This document shows positions 1 to 8,379 of a DNA stretch of 64,000 nucleotides, piece after piece; the first letter of the stretch is position 1, and each line of letters starts with the position of its first letter. The DNA comes from Diphasiastrum complanatum. Taxonomy: Eukaryota > Streptophyta > Lycopodiopsida > Lycopodiales > Lycopodiaceae. The DNA lies in the NCBI GenBank assembly GCA_029204225.1, contig CM055110.1:1501672-1565671 (forward strand), written 5' to 3'. A program made the translations under genes and the position numbers. The notes under the pieces were generated by a model, which searched no databases, had not been told where the DNA came from, and saw only the letters and a program-made list of their open reading frames with translations.

Positions 1-799
1 GCTCTCCACTAGAGGTCACCATCAAAAGGTGGCTCACTCTACTTTCTTTAAGAGGGGTCTACTTGCATTTATTACATTTGCTTAGAAATACTAGTTCCTA
101 CATGGTCATTCCATCTTCCGGGATTCACCATGAGGCTTACAGAGTTCTTGCATGTCTTTCCTAGCTAGTATTTCTCGGCTCTCATACTCGGCTCTCAGTC
201 TTCATTAGTCTCGTCTTCTCAAAGACCTCCTTGGTCTAAGGTGAGAGGTGCTCTTGAGTTGCTCTATCCGAGTATCTTGGGGATTCGTCAGAATCAGCAA
301 ACACATAGAAAATTCGGGTAGAGAGAGAATGAGTCCAAAACACCAAAATCTCAATATTCACAATGTGGCAAAACATGCCCAACTTTTCCTACATGAGAGA
401 GACTCGAATTCCTACAGTGGAGTTGCATGGAAAGTCCACTTAACTGAACTAATTCACCTACCATAGATCCGCATGTGTAACTGCATGCATGTATGTTGCA
501 TGCACTGCATGTCAACTCATAAAACTGCCTAGACATGTGTAGATCACTGAAACTACTTTGCATGTTGCATGCACTGATTGCATGTGGCTTGCATGCATAC
601 GGTAAAACTTTGCATGCTATCTAAACATCTGCATGTCATCATAATTGAACCTATCTAACTTAAATCCGAACTACACTAGAAGGATATGTGCTCAATTCAC
701 ACTCCTATGTACAACATGAATGTTAGTGGAAATCACCATGGACATGACCCCAAACTCAAGATAGGAAGATAATATTTTAATAATCTTCACAAGTTGGTC
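1..799. other. Spacer with a cluster of CATGCA/TGCATG motifs, no gene seen
   Basis: No credible coding frame is visible on either strand. Between about 475 and 640 the motif TGCATG or CATGCA recurs many times, several times as the longer palindrome GCATGCAT. CATGCA is the RY core recognised by plant B3-domain regulators, but such a cluster can equally be a degenerate short repeat. The stretch lies beyond the decayed Copia gag that begins near 800. Confidence 0.5.
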
Positions 800-1672
800 A
801 TGAAGGCATCATGATCTACTTTTTGAATAGGCTGTGGAGCTTCTGCAGGTGCATTTGCCACTTGATTTGACTGTCCCTTGCTATTGTTCTTCGCTTGAAG
901 TATTCAGCAGTCTTGAATTTCGTGGTTGTTTCATTTGCAGTATCTGCAGAACAGCTTCTTCTTTGTCTGCGGATTCAACTGTCCCTTGTGCTGAGCTGGT
1001 TTCTGGTTTGGCTTTGATTGCTTCGGGCCTTTCTTTTTCTTATGCTTTGTCGTGCTCTTGTTGGTGTACAAGACGTGAGAATCAGCTGAGGAACTCGAGG
1101 CTTTGTTCATTCGTGTGTCTTCCTGCAAACATAGTAATGACTCTCGAAAGAGTCAATTCTGGATGAGTCGTGATGATCATCACCCAGCTGTCGTAAGAAC
1201 TTGGCAAGCTTGTAAGCAGTTGCATCACCGCGTCTTGATCGTCTATGACAGATCCGACAGCGGCCATTTGTCTTAGCAGGTTCTTGAATTGATTAATGTG
1301 ATTCTGCAGAGAATCACCATTCGTCATCTTGAGGGAGTAGAATTTCTTCCTGAGATATAGCTTGGAAGCTATATCTCGCACTTCGTATAGTGTTCTCAAG
1401 ATGTCCCAGACTTCTTTCAATGTCTGAGCCTCGGATACATGGCCGATCTGGGTATCCGTGATGTTGAGGATGATCAGTGCAAAAGCTTTTCCATCCTTCA
1501 ACTTCCATCTGGTGATTGTCGCGTCGTCCGCTTCGGGTTTCCCTTTTGTACCTGTAACAACGTCGTACAATCTTTTTGCCATTAGTACAGTTTTCATCTT
1601 AAATTTCCACAGATGGTAATTGGCTCCATCAAGCTTGTCCATGATAGGATTGGCTTTCCCTTGGGAATCCAT
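800..1672 (-). pseudogene. Copia retrotransposon gag remnant (capsid domain and broken zinc knuckle)
   Basis: The frame starting at ATG 1672 encodes a Ty1/Copia capsid (UBN2-type). It begins with an MDSQGKANPIMDKLDGANYH-like N-terminus, and LDGANYHLWK is the usual start signature; an ALIILNI and DILRTLYE block follows. The frame runs for 196 codons to 1082. The product then continues in another frame toward a CCHC knuckle near 905-960: CRYCK is followed by an in-frame TGA and then NNHEIQDC. One frameshift and one stop therefore break it. It directly follows a leader and primer-binding site at 1811-1823 and belongs to the element whose LTR is 1824-2916. Protease, integrase and RT are absent, so the element is cut near 780-800. 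In intact elements Gag packages the RNA in cytoplasmic particles. Confidence 0.9.
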
Positions 1673-1810
1673 GTGGAAGAATTAGTCTAAGTGATAGGAA
1701 AAACTATCAGTGACTTAAGTATGAAAATCTGATATTTACAAAACAAGAAAACAATTACTCTATCGGCTAGTAGAGTCTTGTACTGTGGAAGCTTATCAAG
1801 CTATGAAAAT

Positions 1811-1823
1811 AGCTCTGATACCA
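1811..1823 (-). promoter_or_regulatory. Primer-binding site for initiator tRNA-Met (Copia)
   Basis: The minus strand reads TGGTATCAGAGCT immediately next to the LTR end CTCCAACA. This is the standard plant Copia primer-binding site, complementary to the 3' end of initiator methionine tRNA. It fixes the element's direction (leftward) and the inner LTR border. Confidence 0.9.
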
Positions 1824-2916
1824 TGTTGGAGAGAGAGGGGGGGGGGGGGGGAATAAATGATGAACACAAACGAGAAACGAACTCGAACAAGAAACGAACG
1901 AGAAGCGAACTCGAATAGAAAATGTTCGTGCGCAACGAAATGAATTATTTGACTCTCTCCGTAAGCATGACTACGCCTATCAGAATGAAGAGAAATTTAG
2001 TGATAGAAATCACAGTCATTCTAGATTACATAGCCAAACATTTAATGGATGAAGCGCTAGTTGAATAATTTGTCACGAATTGCAAGACAAATTATCTGTC
2101 GCGAATGATTCGCGAAGAGCTAGACTGTGCTCGACTGATAATTAGTCGCAAATTATTCGCGAAAGACAAGACTAAAAGTTGATCGTCTATTACCAGAAAG
2201 AGCAACTAGAAAGATCAGACAAAATGAAAAACAAGCATAGCAATATTTACACAAATCTGAATGCTGAACAAAGAGCTATATCAGATTAAGTATATCATGT
2301 ATACAAGTTAATAATGCGACATAGCACAATACAATAGCGGACAAAACTGTGTGCCCTACAAAGCTTATTTTGTCTGTAATGAGGAATGAAACCTCTTCTC
2401 TTAGTCTCTTCTTTTCTCACTTGATCATATGATCATCATCATCGTCTGAATGGTGTCTAAAATATGTATATATACATAATATTACAGGTGTGCAGATGTG
2501 AAAGTACAGAGTGGATGTGCTGTCTGTAGGAGATCGTGGGTGGCTACAATCGTTGTCCAATCTGTTAGCGCAAATGCATGGAGTGAGCGTAAAAAGGGTG
2601 CAACGTCAGCCAGTGCTGAAGTGAACGTTGGTGATGATGCAAAAAGTGGGTCACTCTTACGAATGGCCTTAGGATAAGATTTACAGGGTGCCTTAGATTT
2701 TAGGGCACCTTTGGCATTCTGTACGATAGTGTCCCCTTTTCGCCTATCACCATAACCTGTGTAAAAACACAGTGTTTGCGATTCTTTCGACTTTTATTTG
2801 TCTGTGCGAATTTGCGTGTAAATATGCAGGCTGCGTGACAACGTTAGTAAATATGCAGCAAGAATGGAGGCAGATTAAAAATGGGATTTAGGAGAGTAGA
2901 AGGAGTAAATCCAACA
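1824..2916 (-). mobile_element. Copia 5' LTR, about 1.09 kb
   Basis: In minus orientation the LTR opens with TGTTGGATTTACTCC and closes with CTCTCCAACA, giving the expected TG...CA ends with a short terminal inverted repeat. The inner end abuts the primer-binding site. A poly-G run (about 1837-1852) lies near the inner border. Related LTR sequence occurs at 52319-53326 (with the same leader) and as a partial copy ending at 15565. I see no target duplication because the other LTR of this copy is missing from the window. Confidence 0.85.
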
Positions 2917-3204
2917 TGATCAAGATGACAGTTATTCAAAGAGTAAGATTTTTGCACAAGGAGTACCTTAGACTCCACAAAGAGGGCAACAAAACAAATA
3001 TACAGCTAAAGTGCCTCTATGCTCAAGAGACTGGACTTCCTTTTGATGAGAAGGCTCTAGCCACCTCTTGACAAAATACGATAATTTTTTTCAGCTAGCC
3101 TTCCGAACTAGACAAGTCATTTTTTAGCTTTTAATGTTTTTGAATCTATCAATTTTTTTTTGGTCCAATTTTTGAGTATTTAATATCTACAATTTTTGTT
3201 TCAG

Positions 3205-4190
3205 ATATGGGATCTGGTGGATAAAATTTTTGACAAATGGGACAAGTTTGAGATTAAGGGACAAATTTCAAAAGGGGTGTCCACTTCAAAGAAAAAAAAT
3301 AGCTCAGCCGACTCTTGCTCCCCATCTCTCAGGATATGGGAATCTTTGAGTGGAAGAACATGCAAGGCATTCCTTCCCAAAATGTTGTCGTGAGCGTCCT
3401 CTCAAGAGTGGCAGATGGACAACTCAACCTCGCAGAAATGGGAAAAGAGTTTCAAAGGTAATTTTTATTCGATTTCTTTTCTAATTTTAGTTACCATTAA
3501 ATTGAAGAATTACTAACTTCATTTTCTTTCAGAAACAAACTCTTCATGAGAGTACAAGAGGCCATGGTGAAAAGCCTAAATTGTCAGGATTGGGCAGAAT
3601 GCCATGCCTTTTACTCGAACAGCTCCAAGGACGAGGAGCTTCAAAGATTTTTTATTTTATTTAGAGACATGGTATGCTTACATTTTAGAACTGTTTATGC
3701 TGAGCATGAGTATTTGTCTTTAAAGATTTTTAGTTATTATTTTTTTGAACTGCTTTAACCATGCTTAGCATAAGATTCTCACAAGAGTTGTTAATTTTAT
3801 GATTCTGAGGAATTTATCCATGCTAAGCATAAGTCTATTCTAACATATGCAATTTTTTATTTTTTCAGAGTTTTGAAAATAAGAAGAGTGGGTAGCTTCC
3901 TGAGCAATTTAGGACCCACCTTCAAACCCTCAGGCTGGGGACACGAGCGTCGATGAAGATCCGAAGGAGACATTTGTCTCAACGTCTGTTGATGACCCCC
4001 CCTTGTTCTTACACAATTCAGCAAGGCGATGCAAGAGAAATCACAAAGTTTGTGAAAAGTAGACTATACAACACTCTATGCATTGCTGACATTCCTTACG
4101 GTTTTAAATTGGAAATACACTGAGATGAAGGAAGTTGTTGCTAATTTTCTGGAGGTCACCACAGTTCCACGTTGGAGGATAGTGGTAGTC
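3205..4190 (+). pseudogene. Degenerate spliced gene of unknown family (at least three exon-like segments)
   Basis: Three coding-like segments are separated by short introns with good borders. Segment 1 is 3205-3457, after a tttcag acceptor. The intron is 3458-3532 (75 bp, gtaatt...cag). Segment 2 is 3533-3671. The intron is 3672-3868 (197 bp, gtatgc...cag). Segment 3 runs from 3869. The frame is preserved across both junctions (phase 2, then phase 0), giving stretches such as VADGQLNLAEMGKEFQR and MVKSLNCQDWAECHAFYSN. Segment 1 contains a frameshift near 3355; segment 3 hits a TAG at about 3893 and further frameshifts, yet readable blocks such as REITKFVKSRLYNT and CIADIPYGFKLE continue to about 4130. 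I do not recognise the family. DIPYG resembles the DPPYG-type motif IV of amino-methyltransferases, which is only a hint. Clean introns argue for a host-type or DNA-transposon gene rather than a retroelement. Confidence 0.5.
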
Positions 4191-4209
4191 TTAGACTTCA
4201 CGCCCAACT

Positions 4210-4690
4210 GAAACGAGTAGCAATGACGGAGAGTAACTGATTAGTTGATTAGCATTAACTAGTCTTGCCAATTCTCTTTTTAGTTGTCTTGTAAACTCCA
4301 CGCAGTGGAGATATATAAACTATTCTCCTAGATCATAACGCGGATCAGAAAACTATAATATTGTAAGATACAGAGAGATATAGCGAGTAGAGCAGAAAAG
4401 AAAAATACTAGAAACGAAATAGTTGTGCATGAAAGTCTGCCAACAAGCAGAACACAGCGAAAGAGCTGAGCGTCAAGCCGCCAACGAGCGAGACACTGAC
4501 GATCTCGCTCTAAAAATCAAACTGATAATTGATTGCTCTATTTTCGTACATCTCCTTGTCTTACGTTGTCTTGATTGCTAGAATGGAATCCGTTTTGTGA
4601 TATGTAGTCACGTGTCTAGGTTCCTTTGAAGCTTCCGCACAAAAGAAAATTCAAAGAAACAAAATTGTTCGCGAATGTGGTGCATGTTAG
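4210..4690. other. Non-coding stretch, possibly LTR-like
   Basis: No coding frame is visible. A TATA-like stretch (atatataaac near 4312-4322) followed by a run of short AG-rich sequence resembles the promoter/R region of an LTR, and an integrase remnant of a Gypsy element follows. I could not identify a matching second LTR or clear TG/CA borders, so the assignment is tentative. Confidence 0.3.
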
Positions 4691-4693
4691 AGG

Positions 4694-5316
4694 ATGGGGA
4701 AACCCAGTCTCGCGACGCATTGGCCGCTTACTGCAATTATTCTCTTAGCACCTTTTGAGAAGTGGGGGATAGATTTTGTAGGGCCTATCAAACCAATCAC
4801 ACGTAAAACTCGTCCACGTTACATTCTCGTTGCTACGGACTATCCTACCAAGATGGTAGAGGCTGAAGCCACAGTTAAAAATGATGCTAAGACTGTAGCA
4901 AAGTTTTTATTCCAGAACATTATCACATGATATGGATGTCCCTTAGAACTTGTTAGCGATAGGGGAACCCATTTCCTTAATCAGACCATCGAGGCCATGT
5001 TGTCATACTTTTCTATTACGTATCGCCAAACCACTTCATATAATCCAAAAGCGAAGGGGCTTACGGAGCGGGCAAATGGAATTTCGTGTAAAATTTTGAA
5101 TAAAGAGGATGTCACAAATGCAGCTGCTACATGGTCAATTGTAGATGGTCGAGCAAGATCACACACGTCCCCAAGGATTGGCCATGGACAAAACACGATC
5201 CATACGCCGAACTAGCCAATCCAAGAGGCAAGCGGAAGCATGCAACAAAGAACCAACCAAGAGTCAATGACATAAATCTTGAAGATGTGGATGTGCTTGC
5301 ATTTAAATTTTAGTTA
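4694..5316 (+). pseudogene. Ty3/Gypsy integrase remnant (Tat/Athila-like)
   Basis: The segment encodes the integrase catalytic core: FEKWGIDFVGPI (first catalytic Asp region), ILVATDYPTKMVEAEAT, then across a TGA stop at 4928 CPLELVSDRGTHFLN (second Asp region) and NPKAKGLTERANG (third, Glu region). This wording matches plant Gypsy integrases of the Tat/Athila type. The normal QA(N/E)GQ(A/V)E block has decayed to KAKGLTE. Upstream RT and RNase H are missing, and the frame breaks again after about 5100. Integrase inserts the cDNA into nuclear DNA; this copy cannot do so. Confidence 0.85.
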
Positions 5317-5319
5317 ACA

Positions 5320-5595
5320 ATGATGAACCATTTACGAAAGTCCACAATATCTATTTTACAAGAACGGCTTGGGCTAAGTGCACAACCATCATCTTCGACC
5401 CAGCTTCAACGCAGCAAAGCCAGAATAAACAATTTTCTCTCAACATTGGATGCTGATTCGGATGAAAATTTGTCGATAGACTCTAATGAAGAAGATGGGT
5501 CATCAACTTCTTCAGCTGAAAAGGAGAGCCTTGATAATATTTCAAGCAGTGACTTAAGAGGAGCTAGTGAGAATTCCTTGGAATTTGAATTGTAA
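5320..5595 (+). CDS. Hypothetical 91-codon acidic Ser-rich frame
   Basis: An ATG-to-TAA frame of 91 codons encodes a hydrophilic, Ser/Asp/Glu-rich peptide (for example DADSDENLSIDSNEEDGSS) with no membrane segment or recognised motif. It follows the Gypsy integrase remnant and a short basic frame containing RGKRKHATKNQPR. It could be the C-terminal tail of a captured or retroelement-encoded protein rather than an independent gene. No promoter or splice evidence supports it. Confidence 0.25.
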   Translation: MMNHLRKSTISILQERLGLSAQPSSSTQLQRSKARINNFLSTLDADSDENLSIDSNEEDGSSTSSAEKESLDNISSSDLRGASENSLEFEL

Positions 5596-5599
5596 AATA

Positions 5600-6300
5600 A
5601 AATAATATGAAAATTATTTTCAATGTTTCAACATTTGCGGAGTTAGCGTAGTTGGCTTCAAATGTATTATGTGAGTTATTTTATGAGATCCAATTTAGAC
5701 TACTAAAATATCGTAAGTGTCTGTCAATATTTTGTTCACTTTGAACGTTTTTAATTTTTTAAGTTTTGTTAGAAAATTTAATTTTTTTCGGACATGATGT
5801 ATTGATGTAATTGGCCAAAGTGCTTATATTTTGTAAGAATTTTTTGTGATTTTCCAAAAAAAAATTCATGAAAAGCATGTTTTTGGGCAAAAATTAAAAA
5901 ATTGAAAAATGATTACTCTTTTTTAGGATTTTGACCCGTTTCAAAAGATTTTGCGTTTAAAGGTCTCTCGAGTACTTTTATTTCATGTCCATGCGAGTTA
6001 TGCTATCATTGTTGATTGTATTTAAGTATTGATTCCTTCAACTCTTCATGTTGATGTTTTGCTTTCAGAATGATATTTTATTTTCCACAAATTTGAGATA
6101 CGTCTGGACACAAACATATTGCAAATTTGGACACAAAAAGTGCACACTAGAAAGCAGAATGGCATGCCTGCTTGTTTTCCATATACCAATTGGAATAGCA
6201 CTTATCTAATCTGAAACTCATAGTTGGTGGGGTATGCCCAAATTTTAGGCTGTGAGTGTGTACATTTTGGACTTTTTTGTATCAATAACGTAAGGAAAAG
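5600..6300. other. AT-rich spacer, nothing recognised
   Basis: Long A and T runs and scattered stops in all frames; no RNA gene, LTR border or coding remnant is apparent. Confidence 0.5.
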
Positions 6301-6307
6301 AATTTCG

Positions 6308-6379
6308 CCTTTGAGGGCAAATCAAGTGTGAAGACACCCATCTACCCTCAAAGGCACATAAGGGTGTCTTCACACTTGA
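6308..6379. repeat. Two interleaved inverted repeats (pseudoknot order)
   Basis: Arm A cctttgaggg (6308-6317) pairs with ccctcaaagg (6345-6354). Arm B tcaagtgtgaagacaccc (6322-6339) pairs with gggtgtcttcacacttga (6362-6379). Both pairings are perfect, 10 and 18 bp. The order A-B-A'-B' means the two stems interlock as in an H-type pseudoknot rather than nesting as a hairpin. Confidence 0.85.
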
Positions 6380-6885
6380 CTACCCGACAAGTCCCTTATT
6401 TAAGAGGCATCCCATCGGTCCATTGGAAAAGAGCCTCACCCTCTTTCATTCTACTTTGATTTGTCCGATGTGGCACATGAGCTAGCAGTAGGGGCAATTG
6501 AAAACGGTCTTTTTGGACCCAAAAACCTTGCCTAACATTGTGAGTTGCCATAGAAACTTCAAGAATATGGATCAATGGCACTGTAGGGATTCAAACTGGT
6601 CAAGAAGCTTGCAGCACTCCATTTAACACTTGCCAGCAAGGTCAAAGACGGTGTTGGCATCTGACTTGCTAGGGCTAAAAAGAGGTGGCAAGAGAAAGGG
6701 ACACACAAATGGAGTTGCCAATAGTTTGAACGCACCCTACAATAAGAAAAGTACAATTTTGGAAAACTTTGTGTTACGAAGCCACATAAATATCATACTC
6801 TATAGTTTCAATTATTCCAGGATAGCATAGAAAACTATATGAAATTACATTGGTGCCATTCAAAAATCTATTCCCGTCCATCATA

Positions 6886-6960
6886 GTGGGGTGCATTGGG
6901 TAGAGTTGTTGACTGCCACCGGAAAGGTGCAGGTTCGAATCCCGACCATTGTGTAGTGAC
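6886..6960 (+). repeat. tRNA-like / SINE head unit
   Basis: The stretch has a degenerate A-box-like segment (tgggtagagttg) and a perfect B box GGTTCGAATCC at 6932-6942, with spacing like a tRNA gene. The flanks do not form a good acceptor stem, so a functional tRNA is unlikely. A tRNA-derived SINE head or tRNA pseudogene fits better. A second unit faces it at 7003-7071. Confidence 0.6.
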
Positions 6961-7002
6961 ATCTAAGGAGAGTAGCTCCGTAAATGCTTCTTGGTTTTCA
7001 AG

Positions 7003-7071
7003 GGGAGGTTCGAACCTGAGACCAAAGAAACTTTGGATGTCAAGGTAACCAACTGAGCCAACCCCGTTGGT
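7003..7071 (-). repeat. Second tRNA-like unit, opposite orientation
   Basis: Read on the minus strand, the sequence has an A box TGGCTCAGTTGGT (about 7049-7061) and a B box inside the palindrome GGTTCGAACC (7007-7016), the two internal RNA polymerase III promoter elements at tRNA-like spacing. The acceptor arms pair poorly. With the plus-strand unit at 6886-6960 it forms a pair whose 3' ends converge on about 40 bp. Confidence 0.6.
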
Positions 7072-7084
7072 TCTAGCTCCTTAA

Positions 7085-7142
7085 ATGGCATTGCCAAGCT
7101 GCAAATGTTGTATATGGCATTGCCAAGCTGCAAATGTTCTAT
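7085..7142. repeat. 29-bp tandem duplication
   Basis: The unit starting atggcattgccaagctgcaa is present twice (7085-7113 and 7114-7142), differing by one base. It abuts the tRNA-like pair and is followed by a TA microsatellite. Confidence 0.9.
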
Positions 7143-7177
7143 ATAAAGACCACTAGTTGCTTAATATGTATGCAAAA

Positions 7178-7203
7178 ATATATATATATATATATATATA
7201 TAT
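7178..7203. repeat. (TA)n microsatellite
   Basis: About a dozen TA dinucleotides in a row, prone to length change. Confidence 0.9.
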
Positions 7204-8379
7204 TCACCAACAGCCAATGTGTAGCATACATCTGGGGTTTAGTCATCTCAAACATCAAGATTTCCACCACTCGAGTGGTTGCTTCAATTCTGCAATAGAA
7301 CTTTTCTTAGTTTCTTAGGGCTGGTTAAAGAGAAACAACAGGATTGAATTTAGATGGAATTAATACAGAATCTCTGAATCTCAAAATGAGAAGCAACACC
7401 AAGCAACCTTGCCAGGATTGAATGAAGCATCGTAGTGTAATTTCCTGAGGACCCGGTTTCTTTGCAGAAAATTTAATCGTCTGCGATGATGCGAATAATA
7501 CCCAAGCAAACTCTTTGTATATAATGCAGAAGATAGGCAAATTGTGACCAATAGTCAAGAGAATTAATTGGCCAGCTCTTCAGGAGTATTTGAAGAATTG
7601 GAATGAGAAGCATAATCTAAGCAAAGTTCTTGTGAATATAAGCACAATCGTTGATAAAAGCTTAGGTATATTGTGAGAAATTTGGTGACGTTTCTACAAG
7701 AAGATGCCAAGACTACTAAGAGAGGCAGAACATGTCTGTTGTGGTTGCACAAAATTGCAAAATTATATTATGACAAAATGTCTCAAATGAGTGATAGCTT
7801 TCATTTTGCATAAATAGAAATCAGACCACCCATCACTGGAACAAGAAAATCAGTTGTGAGTTCAAAATCGATGAGGCAAGAACTTAGAAATTTATATAAC
7901 ATATTCATTAAGTCTTAATAATTGAGAGAGGTAATTTGGGCTTTAAGCACCAATGCATTACACTAAATGCTCCCCACTCAAGTAATCTACACTGAGATGT
8001 GCTGCTGATTCACTTCATTATAAAGTGAAAGAAGGACAAAATTAGAGATGACTAAATGCTTACTCATAGTTATACAAAGATTGGAAGGAAGAGCACAAAA
8101 CCACAATACAGCTAGTTGTTGATTGCATATCCGCGACTGAGGGGGGACTATTCATACTGATAACATTTTTTGAATTGGGCGGTAACAATCCTTCAAGAAA
8201 AACCCAGGTGGAAGTTTTTAGTCTTTTTTCCGGAAAGGCTTCAATCCTGTAGTAGACCTCAAGATGCAGGATTATGGAATTGCACACTTTGCTTGATTTT
8301 GATCTTTGCAGATTCGATACGCTGCTATTCCTTGGGCAGTAAAAGGTCTCCAAAAGAGGAAGACTTGATTATCCCATAC
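7204..8379. other. Downstream flank of Rubisco activase
   Basis: No coding region is supported. The part next to 8380 should contain the 3' untranslated region of the minus-strand Rubisco activase gene; I cannot place the polyadenylation site. The rest is AT-rich spacer. Confidence 0.5.

Noticed and set aside
4040-4130. Calling the 3.2-4.2 kb gene a DNA methyltransferase from DIPYG
   Set aside because: The motif is one residue off DPPYG, stands alone and the SAM-binding motif is not visible; kept only as a hint.
6886-7071. Functional tRNA genes
   Set aside because: A and B boxes are present but acceptor arms do not pair well; a SINE or tRNA pseudogene origin is more likely.
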